NCBI GenBank assembly: GCA_005888745.1
Contig: VBBS01000028.1
Location: 112,375 to 176,374 of the forward strand
DNA length: 64,000 bases
Source: Candidatus Bathyarchaeota archaeon
Lineage (GTDB): Archaea > Thermoproteota > Bathyarchaeia > 40CM-2-53-6
Reading direction: 5' to 3'
Shown: positions 43,194 to 51,085 of the stretch, in pieces
Layout of the letters: each line of letters opens with the position of its first letter
Numbering within the stretch: position 1 is the first letter of the stretch
Program-made: the position numbers and the translations under genes
The notes under the pieces: generated by a model
The model's database searches: none
What the model was told of the DNA's origin: nothing
The model's input: the letters and a program-made list of their open reading frames with translations, nothing else

Positions 43194-43345
43194 TGGCGGG
43201 CCCGGAGGGATTTGAACCCTCGACCATTCCCCGAACGAGTCGCATGGACCCGTCCTTCAGGTTAAGAGCTTCAGCCTTGGAGTCTGCTGCTCTACCTGGC
43301 TGAGCTGCCCGACTAGACCAGCACGCGTGTCCGGTTTACGGGCCC
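43194..43345 (-). tRNA. tRNA-Lys (anticodon CTT), apparently three introns, CCA encoded
   Basis: Acceptor strands GGGCCCG (43339-43345) and CGGGCCC pair perfectly; discriminator G and CCA follow. T arm: GAGGG-TTCAAAT-CCCTC. D arm: GCTC-AGCCAGGTA-GAGC. The anticodon loop CTCTTAA gives CUU. The gene is 152 nt, 75 more than the 77-nt mature form. Best-fitting introns: 31 nt after position 8/9 (43306-43336), 14 nt between 30 and 31 (43270-43283) and 30 nt in the variable region (within 43225-43256). The spliced anticodon stem GCAGG/CCTGA has four pairs plus a G27-A43 mismatch. Exact splice sites are ambiguous by 1-3 nt, and I could not confirm bulge-helix-bulge motifs by eye. Confidence 0.85.
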
Positions 43346-43575
43346 ACGAACCCGCCGAAGGCTCGGTCCCGGCCGAATTTCTAATAAGGATTACCGTTTT
43401 CTGAAGGAAATCGACTCGAAATTCGATAAATGTGGGATGGTCTTTTCTAGAGCTCAACTCTAGCCTCTGATGATTGTCGCGTTCATCTCAGCTCGCTGAG
43501 AGAATGGTTCGTGTCCCTGTCCCGCTTCCGTTTCGGTAACACAAGCCTTCCCGGACACCCATCTGCAGCGGCTTC

Positions 43576-45648
43576 GTGGAAGATGCTGCAGGGGGTAAGA
43601 ATTTCTTGAGACCTTACGTCATAATCCTACTTCTATTGCTTGCAACCCCCTTCGTATTTGTCGCGCAAGTTCATGGAGTCGCCCCATACTCTCTTGGAAT
43701 CAACCCATCCAACATAAGCTTGGGGAATACTGTCACGATAACGATGACGATCTCCGGCGGTTCGCGAAACACTGCATACGGCGTTACACTTGGAGTTCAG
43801 AAGCCGAATGGCACCGGTTTGGCGGTCGCTAACCAGGTCATATCCACCGATAACAGGGGGGCGGGAGTTTTGTCGATTCAATACCCGAACGCAGGTTCAT
43901 GGACCGCGCTAAACGGAACTGTCGCCACCAATGTGGGTGGAGTCTACAACGTCGCGGTCAATCAGACTTCGCCGACAAATATCGGAACGGTGGCAACCGG
44001 GCAGTTCACTGTGATATCACAGATGAGCGTGGTCGTGTCTCAACCTACTTCAGGGACTATCGTGCAGAGAGGGCAGAGTCTAACGATCAGTGTGGCGGTT
44101 GCGAACTCTCTTGGAGCAGTGAGTGGAGCTACCGTGACGGCTGACACTCCCTCGAATGGACAACTTGTGCTTCCTCAGGTCAGCTCGACTAACGGGGTTT
44201 ACTCGATAGTCTACCAGATTCCGATGAACGATCCCCTTGGTTCGTGGACGATAATAGTCGAGGCGAGAGACTCCAGCGGAAACTCGGGGACGAGTCTACC
44301 AGTTACAGTCAGTGTTGCAAAGAGCGACTTGTTTGTGGACGCCATGGTCACTTATAATTCGAAGGGTGTTCCTTCTACAAGTTTTTCGAGTGGTGACAGT
44401 CTCTATCCTTACTTTCGAATAAAATATTCAGGCTCTAGCGGCGCGTTTCTTGCATCCGGGCAATACGTGGTCTCCGTCAAGAATCCGTCAGGGGTCACCG
44501 TTGCAAACCTGACAGCGGTCTATGATGCGAACCGTCTAGGATTCTACACTCCAACCGGGTATTCCGTCTCGACTTTCGACCCGGGTGGTCCCTGGACTGT
44601 TGGAGTCGATGCTAACAGTCTCAACGATGGTTTTGGTAACACTGGACCAGACATCGCCACCTCGATCAGAGTCGATATAGTCACTTCTCCCTTAGGGTAC
44701 CTCCCGTTTGTGATCGGTGGTGTCGTGGCTCTTCTCGGGGGAATCGTTGTGTTGAAACGGTACGATACGTCTCTTGCTGGTTTCGAGCATCTCGAACAGA
44801 TGATTGGCGGTCCGATTCCTCGTGGGTCGAGTCTTTTGCTGCTCGGTGATCCAGGCAGTGGTAAGACTGTATTGTCCTATGAGTTGTTGCATGATGAGCT
44901 TGAGGCTGGAAGACCCTGTGCCTTGTTGTCGTATGATGCGTTTCCCGAGGACGTTCAGGCTCGAATGGGCGAGTTCGGTTGGGACATTATCTCGCATCTC
45001 CGCAAGGGGCGATTGAAGATAATTGACTGTTATTCTGGGCTGGCGGGACAGGGTGAGGGTGCTCTGAGAGATCCGTCGGATCTTACAGAGTTGAACATCC
45101 AGGTCACCTCGTTCATAACCAAGGCGAAGAATGTTCCTGTGACTCTCATTCTCGATTCTTTGACGCCTATTTTTAACGGGGTTGAAGGGAAGCAGGCGAT
45201 CAATTTCTTGCAGACAGTGGGCGCGAAGGTGAAGAAGACTGGTGGCTTGTTTATTCTTACGGCCTCGAGGGGGGCTGTGCCTGAGGATTCTATCGCGAAG
45301 ATCAAGAGCATTGTGGACGGGGTTATCGAGCTTACTTTGGTCAGGTCGGGAAGAAAGGGGGTGAGGTTCTTGTCGGTTTTGAAAATGGAACGGCGACGGA
45401 TCGCGTCTGAGAGGGTTACGTTTGAGATAGAGAGAGGCCGTGGACTGGTCTTCCGAGTCTCTCGATTCGGAATTCTCCGGAAAAAGATAGCCCAGTTAAA
45501 GGATCGAACTCCGATCCTCTCAGCAAGAAAAGAGGCTCCAAGCGTTGCGGCGCCTGCGAAGGTCGAAGTCAAGCGTACGGACGAAAGAGGGAGGGATGGT
45601 AAGAGCGCCGAATCTTCGCCTAAGCCTGCTGGCCCGAAACAACGCTAG
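43576..45648 (+). CDS. Transmembrane KaiC/RecA-like ATPase with extracellular domain
   Basis: A 690-aa fusion. A signal/membrane segment (YVIILLLLLATPFVFVAQVH, about residues 14-33) is followed by about 335 extracellular residues with Ig/macroglobulin-like beta repeats (VVVSQPTSGTIVQRGQSLTI, then TIIVEARDSSGNSG), a membrane helix near residues 372-393 (FVIGGVVALLGGIVVLKRYD), and a cytosolic RecA-superfamily domain of KaiC type: Walker A GDPGSGKT near residue 420 and Walker B VTLILDSLTP near 523. A basic Ser/Pro/Lys tail ends the protein. It may be a sensor or a surface-structure ATPase. Start GTG 43576. DphB follows, but probably has its own promoter. Confidence 0.85.
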   Translation: MEDAAGGKNFLRPYVIILLLLLATPFVFVAQVHGVAPYSLGINPSNISLGNTVTITMTISGGSRNTAYGVTLGVQKPNGTGLAVANQVISTDNRGAGVLSIQYPNAGSWTALNGTVATNVGGVYNVAVNQTSPTNIGTVATGQFTVISQMSVVVSQPTSGTIVQRGQSLTISVAVANSLGAVSGATVTADTPSNGQLVLPQVSSTNGVYSIVYQIPMNDPLGSWTIIVEARDSSGNSGTSLPVTVSVAKSDLFVDAMVTYNSKGVPSTSFSSGDSLYPYFRIKYSGSSGAFLASGQYVVSVKNPSGVTVANLTAVYDANRLGFYTPTGYSVSTFDPGGPWTVGVDANSLNDGFGNTGPDIATSIRVDIVTSPLGYLPFVIGGVVALLGGIVVLKRYDTSLAGFEHLEQMIGGPIPRGSSLLLLGDPGSGKTVLSYELLHDELEAGRPCALLSYDAFPEDVQARMGEFGWDIISHLRKGRLKIIDCYSGLAGQGEGALRDPSDLTELNIQVTSFITKAKNVPVTLILDSLTPIFNGVEGKQAINFLQTVGAKVKKTGGLFILTASRGAVPEDSIAKIKSIVDGVIELTLVRSGRKGVRFLSVLKMERRRIASERVTFEIERGRGLVFRVSRFGILRKKIAQLKDRTPILSARKEAPSVAAPAKVEVKRTDERGRDGKSAESSPKPAGPKQR

Positions 45649-45697
45649 CCCGGCGAAAAAACGACCTTTTAGCAAACCTGCCCATTCTTCTGCGGTC

Positions 45698-46474
45698 ATG
45701 AGTGTTACGTTTGTCGGGCTGGGCTTGACTGGTGAGAATGGACTTACTGTGCAAGGTCTGGAGGAGGCTCGGAAGGCTGATGCTGTGTTCGCAGAATTCT
45801 ATACGAACCTGATGCCCAAGGTCGATGTTAGGAAGCTCGAGGATCTTCTGGGAAAGAAAGTTGTCGTGTTGAGTCGTGTTCAGCTTGAGGATGAGGGGGG
45901 AAAACAGATTGTTGAGGCTGCTCTGGGCAAGAGAGTTGTCTTCCTAGTTCCTGGAGACCCGATGATTGCTACGACCCACATTTCTGTTAGACTTGAGTTG
46001 GCTAGAAGAGGGATTCCTTCAACGATTGTACATGGTCCGTCGATAACTTCGGCCGTCTGCGGGGCCACGGGTCTTCAGAGCTACAAGTTCGGAAAATCGG
46101 TCACTCTCCCTCACGAACCTGGTGTTCCTGGCTCGGTGCTGGACACTCTGCGTGATAACGGCAAGAGAGGATTGCATACGCTGATACTTCTCGATGTCAG
46201 ACCCGAACAGTCAAAACAGCTGACGATAGATGAGGCGGCTGCTAAGCTGGTGGTCGCGGATCCCGGACTTCAATCTTCGTTGGGCGTTGGGGTTGCGCGG
46301 ATTGGATCAGACGACCAGTTCGTGCTTTCTCGAAGGCTTGAAACGCTTCGGCACCAAGAGTTTGGGAAGGTCCCTCATTCCCTTGTCGTCCCGGGAAGGC
46401 TACATTTCATGGAGGCCGAATCTTTGAAAGCATTTTGCGGAGCGAGCGATGAGGACTTGGAGGCGTTGAGATGA
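45698..46474 (+). CDS. dphB: Diphthine synthase
   Basis: A 258-aa tetrapyrrole-methylase-fold enzyme adding methyl groups to the diphthamide intermediate on elongation factor 2. Motifs: SVTFVGLGLTGENGLTVQGL, AVFAEFYTNL, LVPGDPMIATTHISVRLELA, HGPSITSAVCGATGLQSYKF and TLILLDVRPE. ATG 45698 is chosen because CTTTTAG at 45666-45672 predicts a start about 2 nt upstream, so the mRNA would be leaderless; the frame is open back to 45545, overlapping the KaiC-like gene. Its TGA overlaps ATG of the next gene (ATGA). Confidence 0.94.
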   Translation: MSVTFVGLGLTGENGLTVQGLEEARKADAVFAEFYTNLMPKVDVRKLEDLLGKKVVVLSRVQLEDEGGKQIVEAALGKRVVFLVPGDPMIATTHISVRLELARRGIPSTIVHGPSITSAVCGATGLQSYKFGKSVTLPHEPGVPGSVLDTLRDNGKRGLHTLILLDVRPEQSKQLTIDEAAAKLVVADPGLQSSLGVGVARIGSDDQFVLSRRLETLRHQEFGKVPHSLVVPGRLHFMEAESLKAFCGASDEDLEALR

Positions 46475-46728
46475 GGGAGCGGTCAGGCGAGAGGGCTGCG
46501 AAGTATCTGGAGACGACCTCTCAGTCCCTGAGAATATTGAAGAAAAAAAAGAGCTATGCTCCTGTTCCTTCGTCACGATTGGATCACATGCTAGAACTCG
46601 CCCGAGGCTACACACAAGACGCGAAGCATTACCTCGACAAGAGGAAACCCGTTACTGCGCTGGCGTGCATCGCTTATGCTGAGGGTCTTCTTGACGCGCT
46701 AAAATTTCTGGGGTTGGCAGAGTTCTAG
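46471..46728 (+). CDS. DUF357 family protein
   Basis: An 85-aa all-helical protein with the DUF357 pattern: Y-LETTSQSLRILK, then LDHMLELARGYTQDAKHYLD and TALACIAYAEGLLDALKFLG. It overlaps dphB by 4 bp, a common neighbour in archaea. The function is unknown; the fold resembles helical hairpins found in small archaeal scaffolds. Coupled translation with dphB is likely. Confidence 0.85.
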   Translation: MRERSGERAAKYLETTSQSLRILKKKKSYAPVPSSRLDHMLELARGYTQDAKHYLDKRKPVTALACIAYAEGLLDALKFLGLAEF

Positions 46729-46766
46729 CGAGAGCGGATTTGTTCGGGTAACACTGCCCTGATATC

Positions 46767-47318
46767 ATGGGCCAGGGCTATTATCGTCGAGATTCATCTG
46801 TCTCAGGCTCGTTCAGCCAGGAGGGGCAGAGGCGGTTCTTCCACAAGACGTGTGAGGACAGAGCCGAGCACCTGACCAGATGGAAGGAGGAGGCTGCTTG
46901 GGCTTTCCGAGCCACTCGGCTAACAATCTCCGAATGGGACGCGTGCAGTCCCAGGAAGCATGTCGGGGTTTGGCAGTCGATATTCATCGCTCGGAGAGAC
47001 GAGGATGTGTGGTGCCCGGATTGCGGTCTCAAGATCGCGAGACATGAGACGATTGCTTGTCCGACCTGTGGCGGTCGAATCATAATAACCAATTCTGAGA
47101 CTACGAAGATGGTGTTCACTCATCGAGAGGCTCTCTACAAGCTTCAAGTGCACTGTACGGAGAGGGGAGACGACTCGTTCGTCTATGCTATCATAAGCGG
47201 GTACACGCCTGTTACAATCACTTCGAAGAAGGGCGAAGCACCGGAGGCTTCGTCGAAACAAGCGATGATGTTGAAGTACGAGCCGAAAGGGGATCCCAAG
47301 CGCGGCTTGACCGTTTAG
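46767..47318 (+). CDS. Zinc-ribbon protein, unknown
   Basis: A 183-aa soluble protein. The middle holds a paired-knuckle zinc ribbon (WCPDCGLKIARHETIACPTC, residues about 90-108). The N-terminal half is rich in charged and aromatic residues (HLTRWKEEAAWAFRATRLTI). It has no recognised family. It is 38 bp behind DUF357 on the same strand, so it may belong to the dphB operon. A role with RNA or ribosome is only a guess. Confidence 0.6.
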   Translation: MGQGYYRRDSSVSGSFSQEGQRRFFHKTCEDRAEHLTRWKEEAAWAFRATRLTISEWDACSPRKHVGVWQSIFIARRDEDVWCPDCGLKIARHETIACPTCGGRIIITNSETTKMVFTHREALYKLQVHCTERGDDSFVYAIISGYTPVTITSKKGEAPEASSKQAMMLKYEPKGDPKRGLTV

Positions 47319-47377
47319 CCGAACTCGGCAGGAAGCGTTCTTATTCCTTCAGCTAACACGTTCCTTTCGCTCTGAGC

Positions 47378-47827
47378 TTGCCAAGAAGGACTGTGCTAGC
47401 CACTGGTGTCTTCGATCTTCTACATCTAGGACATCTCAGATTCCTTGAAGAATCAAAGAAAAGAGGAGGTCCGCACTCCAAGCTCGTTGTCGTGGTCGCC
47501 CGCGACAAGACCGTGCGTCGCAGGAAAGGAAGAGGGCCGGTTGTCCCTGAGGATCAGCGCAGGGAGCTCGTTGCAGCTCTCCGAGTGGTCGATCGAGCGA
47601 TTCTTGGAAGAGAAGAAATGGATCTCCTAGGCATCCTCAAAGAGATCAGGCCTGACATTGTCTGTGTCGGCTACGACCAGGGCGAGATAAGATGGGCTGT
47701 AACACGGCTTGCCAGGAAAGAAGGGCTAGTGGTCCGCGTTGTTCGGATACGAAGGTTTGGGCCTATTGGCTTTAACAGTAGTTCGAAGCTAAAGAGCAGG
47801 ATCGCGAAAGCGTTGTCAGTCAATTAG
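47378..47827 (+). CDS. ribL: FAD synthetase RibL-type cytidylyltransferase-like
   Basis: A 149-aa nucleotidyltransferase that joins FMN and ATP to FAD in archaea. The HxGH motif appears in TGVFDLLHLGHLRFLEE, the metal/phosphate loop as VARDKTVRRRKGRGPVVPED, and the C-terminal ISSTxI-like segment is represented by FNSSSKLKSRI. It overlaps ribK tail to tail by 4 bp; together they convert riboflavin to FAD. Start TTG 47378. Confidence 0.88.
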   Translation: MPRRTVLATGVFDLLHLGHLRFLEESKKRGGPHSKLVVVVARDKTVRRRKGRGPVVPEDQRRELVAALRVVDRAILGREEMDLLGILKEIRPDIVCVGYDQGEIRWAVTRLARKEGLVVRVVRIRRFGPIGFNSSSKLKSRIAKALSVN

Positions 47828-48495
47828 GGATTTATCGGTACTCGGACATGTACCTTCTCTCCGTCAACGAGTTTGAACTGCTTTCTCAGTGAGATGGGAG
47901 CAATTAGTTCGACAACGTCTTCGCCATAGTGGGCTCGGATGGGGAGGACGATTGCGCACTTGACCTTGTCGTTGACCACGGCTCTGAAGCATTTTGCTGG
48001 ACCGTAGGTTCGTTTTTCGTTCGCGAATCCTTCAATGTATACGAACGGGTACGTGTCTAGGACTTTGCGATCGTTGAGGTCTTCCTTGCTGACTCTGAGG
48101 TTCAGGGTGCCGGGAAAAGGGTCGAATCCTAGTTTGGATATGAACTGTTTCCGGTAGCCGTCGAGGCTCATGTAGTATGAGCCCTCTGAGAGACCGGTGA
48201 ATACAGCTCCCGTGATCAGGAGATCTTTCTTGGGTGCTTCGAAGACTCGTTTCAGGTTGAGGTACATGTCGGACAGCTCTCTTAGTCCTTCTCCGGTGAT
48301 CCTGACCTTCTGGTCTCGACCATCCCGACTTCTCTCGATCAAGCCTATCTTTTCCATCTCAATGAGACGTCGAGAGGCTGTTTGTTGAGAGCCTCCGATT
48401 CCTTTGGCGACATCTGACGTGCTTCTAACGACTTCTTTTGCAGTTGCACCTAGTTCGGAGAGCTTGTAGAGAATTAGGAGATGAGATGGCTTCAA
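47824..48495 (-). CDS. ribK: CTP-dependent riboflavin kinase with N-terminal HTH
   Basis: A 223-aa protein. Residues 1-85 form a winged helix (VAKGIGGSQQTASRRLIEME, KIGLIERSRDGRDQKVRIT), and residues about 95-220 the archaeal riboflavin kinase (VFTGLSEGSYYMSLDGYRKQ, LGFDPFPGTLNLRVS, and VVELIAPISLRKQFKLVDGE). This matches the RbkR-type bifunctional regulator/kinase, in which the HTH part represses riboflavin genes. Which genes it controls here is not visible. It is convergent with ribL. Confidence 0.92.
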   Translation of the reverse strand: MKPSHLLILYKLSELGATAKEVVRSTSDVAKGIGGSQQTASRRLIEMEKIGLIERSRDGRDQKVRITGEGLRELSDMYLNLKRVFEAPKKDLLITGAVFTGLSEGSYYMSLDGYRKQFISKLGFDPFPGTLNLRVSKEDLNDRKVLDTYPFVYIEGFANEKRTYGPAKCFRAVVNDKVKCAIVLPIRAHYGEDVVELIAPISLRKQFKLVDGEKVHVRVPINP

Positions 48496-48532
48496 TTCTG
48501 GATTCGTCTTCTCATGGAATGGGCGGGGACAA

Positions 48533-49162
48533 TTAGCGATCTTCTATCTTTTTTCCGAGACGATCGAGGGCCTGTTCAAGTGAGAATCGCCTGACTTCAG
48601 TGACTACATCGCCTCGTGTTGTCTCAATGATTCGTCTCGCGGCGTCCATCTTGACCCTGAACGTAGGCACGATTGAAGTATGCTCTAGGGTTTGGAGATC
48701 ATCGTATACTCCTTCCATTGCATCCAAGAGCTTCTCCGCCTTTCCGACATCTCCTTTCCGCAGAGAGTTCAGTGCCATTCTTCGAAATTCCCCAACTGCG
48801 TCTAGTAAACCGAGCACATAGCTTCGGTGATCAGCGCCTGATTCGGCGATCGATACGATTCCATCGCCCTGCGCGATCTTCCGGAGTGTGATAGCTTCTA
48901 CGTATTCTTGGAACGCGACTATGACTCCGTTGGAGCCTCGAAGCTCTGGAGCATCAGCGGACAGTTTTTCGATCTCTTGAAGGGTTTTCTCGGCTTGTTC
49001 AAGTGTCGAGTTCGCTGTTTTCAGGTTTCCTCTGTGAATCTCGAGGATTGAGGATGACGCCATTCTCGTGGCAGCTCTGGACAGGTCGAGGATTCTTTCC
49101 CGCGCGCGATCGAATTGTGAGAGATTCTTCTGGATTGCGGTCATGTCTTTCTTTGTTAGCAT
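48533..49162 (-). CDS. Translin-family RNA/DNA-binding protein
   Basis: A 209-aa all-helical protein similar to archaeal translin (COG2178). The conserved C-terminal half reads HRSYVLGLLDAVGEFRRMAL, KGDVGKAEKLLDAMEGVYDD and FRVKMDAARRIIETTRGDVV. Translin oligomers bind RNA and single-stranded DNA, and with TRAX they are RNases; the acidic residues of the TRAX site are not obvious here, so binding rather than cleavage is expected. It lies between ribK and the second proteasome beta gene on the same strand. Confidence 0.82.
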   Translation of the reverse strand: MLTKKDMTAIQKNLSQFDRARERILDLSRAATRMASSSILEIHRGNLKTANSTLEQAEKTLQEIEKLSADAPELRGSNGVIVAFQEYVEAITLRKIAQGDGIVSIAESGADHRSYVLGLLDAVGEFRRMALNSLRKGDVGKAEKLLDAMEGVYDDLQTLEHTSIVPTFRVKMDAARRIIETTRGDVVTEVRRFSLEQALDRLGKKIEDR

Positions 49163-49214
49163 GTTCCGAGCTTCTGCTCCGCTCGACTATCGTGGTATTA
49201 TAACAGGGTTCTCG

Positions 49215-49835
49215 TTAATCGGATCTTGTCTTAACCAAACTGTGGGATTCTTCTTTTATCCCACCGTCGGTTATAACGAGCAGATCGACCCCGTCTCCGC
49301 TCGAAATGTCCCGAGCTAGAGCGGACCTTATAGCTCGTAGGATGAGTGGGCGAGCCTCGTCAACCGATAGTCCTTCTCTGTATTCTGATTCTAGAACTCC
49401 CATCGCGACTTCAGCCCCGGTGCCGACTGCGGCGAACTTGTCTTCGAGTACCGATCCGATTGGGTCCATTACGAATAGGCTTGGAGAGCCATTGTCTACG
49501 CCGGCGATTATGGTCTGGGCGAGATAGGGAGAGAAGCGTCTTGCGGATAGCAGATTCGCCATCAGTTTGGCAGCGTTCTTCACTGTTCCAGCTCGTCCTC
49601 TCTCGTATTCGAAGATGTTCATGTAAGCAAGGGCTTCGCGGGATAGAACTTGCATATCTCCTATTATTCCGGCGCAGCCAACTCCAATCTTGTCTGTGAT
49701 CTTGAAGACTTTCTTGGCTACTTTGCTCATGACGAATGTTCCGTAAGCGTACCTTCGTTCGGAGCCTAGAATGGCTCCTTCTTTGCATACAAGTCCGACA
49801 GTTGTCGCTCCAGGCATGTAGATGTCTTCGCCCAT
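49215..49835 (-). CDS. Proteasome beta subunit paralogue, likely non-catalytic
   Basis: A 206-aa 20S subunit. Aligned to active subunits by the VG at positions 4-5, the expected Thr1 position is Ala in YMPGATTVGLV, while Glu17 (GSERRYAYG) and Lys33 (SKVAKKVF) are kept. Without Thr1 it should be structural or need a different processing site (Thr2). Paired catalytic and inactive beta subunits are known from several Crenarchaeota. The propeptide would be about 9 residues. TATA box CTTTATAG lies 33-41 nt upstream of the ATG. Confidence 0.92.
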   Translation of the reverse strand: MGEDIYMPGATTVGLVCKEGAILGSERRYAYGTFVMSKVAKKVFKITDKIGVGCAGIIGDMQVLSREALAYMNIFEYERGRAGTVKNAAKLMANLLSARRFSPYLAQTIIAGVDNGSPSLFVMDPIGSVLEDKFAAVGTGAEVAMGVLESEYREGLSVDEARPLILRAIRSALARDISSGDGVDLLVITDGGIKEESHSLVKTRSD

Positions 49836-49867
49836 AATCGCGTCAGCGTTCGACCCTTTGCCGTTTT

Positions 49868-49876
49868 GCTATAAAG
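49868..49876 (-). promoter_or_regulatory. TATA box for proteasome beta paralogue
   Basis: On the minus strand CTTTATAGC, close to the archaeal consensus; the predicted start site at about 49846 leaves an 11-nt leader before ATG 49835. Confidence 0.55.
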
Positions 49877-50446
49877 ACTTCCTTTAGTGATTTCGCTCTC
49901 TTTCCAATCGTTTTCCCGCATAAGATTTGGGGTCCGAGCCATGCCGAATATGCGGTAGCTCGCCCTGGAATTCCCGTTAGAAATCCTGTCCGAAGCCGGC
50001 TTTCCTTTAGTTCTGCTAGGAAAAGGTCCACCCCTAGTGTTTCTGCGTCAGGATACGTATGGATTTCAGATCAGCTGTTAGGTTTAGACGGCTGAAACCT
50101 CAGCGTTCGAGAAGAGAATCATGGAGCAGTACGAAGCCGTCTGCAGGGTTGGCAATCTGTATCGGACTACAAAGACGGGTTTGAAACGCTGTTGATACGT
50201 GGCCGCCGGCTGGGGAAGGGAGGTAGGGATGGCAGAGATCAAGTCGCGAAGACCCTGTGGTGCCTGCGTGACTTCCAGATCTACCTCTTCCGGTCTCCAA
50301 GGGTTGTGGGCGAGGAACTGCGAGTTGCGATAAGAGGTGAGCCCAAGATTGGGAGGCTGCTTGCAGGGTCCGGCAGGCCGAAAAATGCCATGTCGTATTG
50401 TCAAACGATAGGTCGAAAGGTACCTGCAGGATTACCGTGGTATTTG
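49877..50446. other. Stretch without a convincing gene
   Basis: Several frames of 60-175 codons occur on both strands between the proteasome and SRPBCC genes, but none has a recognisable domain, a promoter or plausible composition (many are Arg/Ser/Pro-rich shadows). A 25-codon plus-strand frame from about 50132 has natural-looking composition but is too short to support. A decayed gene or ncRNA is possible. Confidence 0.4.
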
Positions 50447-50986
50447 TTAGCGGGTTTCGACGGGCACGTGGTCGCGTATTGCCGGTGTGCGGTGTCCGAG
50501 CCAGCCTGGAACGTAGGGTTTCCTCCAGTCGATAGGACCGGAGGTGAATCTCTGTTGCATTCTCGCGAGGTCGAGGTTCCACGCGTGGGCGAAGAACTCG
50601 TATGCTTCGTCCCATTCTTCGCCCCATTGCCAGCCGGAATGTTCGATGCGGACCTTGGTTAGGGCTTCAACTCTTTCGAGGTAAATATCGACTTTTGTCT
50701 TTTGTCTTCGGATGTTTGGGAACTGGGGTGGAGCCTTCCACTCCACTGATAGCGTCCTCAATTGTTCGAGTCTGAGTATTTTGCAGCCTTCTGTTCCTCT
50801 GAAGCCTAGTGGTGCTTCGGGGTCGAAGAATATCTCGTAGGGGCCGTTGTCTTCGAGCTTGATGTTGGCTTTCGGGGCGAGGAAACTCGTTACTCCCTCG
50901 TTGGTCGTCCAGACTGTCCAGACCTCCGTGATCAGCGCTGAGGTGATGGCTTCCTTTCGAAGTATCTTTTGATCCACGGAGTTCAC
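50447..50986 (-). CDS. SRPBCC/AHSA1-family protein
   Basis: A 179-aa START-like ligand-binding protein. The AHSA1 pattern is visible: VWTVWTTNEGVTSFLAPKAN at the N-terminus, GPYEIFFDPEAPLG, ILRLEQLRTLSVEWKAPPQF and a C-terminal helix with EWDEAYEFFAHAWNLDLARM. Such proteins bind hydrophobic ligands or activate Hsp90 in eukaryotes; the bacterial and archaeal ones are mostly uncharacterised. The last 20 residues are unusual and may be an extension. Monocistronic. Confidence 0.83.
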   Translation of the reverse strand: MNSVDQKILRKEAITSALITEVWTVWTTNEGVTSFLAPKANIKLEDNGPYEIFFDPEAPLGFRGTEGCKILRLEQLRTLSVEWKAPPQFPNIRRQKTKVDIYLERVEALTKVRIEHSGWQWGEEWDEAYEFFAHAWNLDLARMQQRFTSGPIDWRKPYVPGWLGHRTPAIRDHVPVETR

Positions 50987-51085
50987 CGTTCTTGTCTTGA
51001 AGGAATTTCGGGTCTACTGGAATGATTTAGCCTTGTGGTCGGGTGATCGAAAAACCCATCTTCTAATCGTTGAAGTCGTCTGTCT

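Larger units (their letters stand above)
41942..43208. mobile_element. Putative tRNA-Lys-associated mini-element with LAGLIDADG gene
   Basis: TGGCGGGCCCGGAGG (the complement of the last 15 nt of tRNA-Lys with CCA) occurs at 43194-43208, inside the tRNA gene, and again at 41942-41956 in the same orientation. The two copies enclose about 1.24 kb with a single gene, a LAGLIDADG protein, and about 330 bp of gene-free DNA. This is the arrangement left by integration into a tRNA 3' end (att sites), although no integrase is present. It might be a decayed element or one moved by its endonuclease. Confidence 0.5.

Noticed and set aside
43260-43345. Reading the region CTCCAAG as the anticodon loop of a tRNA-Trp(CCA)
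   Set aside because: No complementary 3' anticodon stem (TCTGC) follows, whereas the CTCTTAA loop with CCTG gives a four-pair stem and all flanking arms match archaeal tRNA-Lys.
43466-43500. C/D-box sRNA candidate (TGATGA ... CTGA)
   Set aside because: Only about 22 nt separate the boxes and no internal C'/D' pair or flanking stem is visible.
49215-49835. Glu17 of the second proteasome beta subunit as an abnormal residue
   Set aside because: Glu at position 17 is normal in some archaeal beta subunits (Thermoplasma); the change at position 1 is the relevant one.
50084-50662. Several 100-175-codon frames on both strands near the SRPBCC gene
   Set aside because: Composition is Arg/Ser/Pro-rich without domains, and most overlap the SRPBCC gene in other frames.
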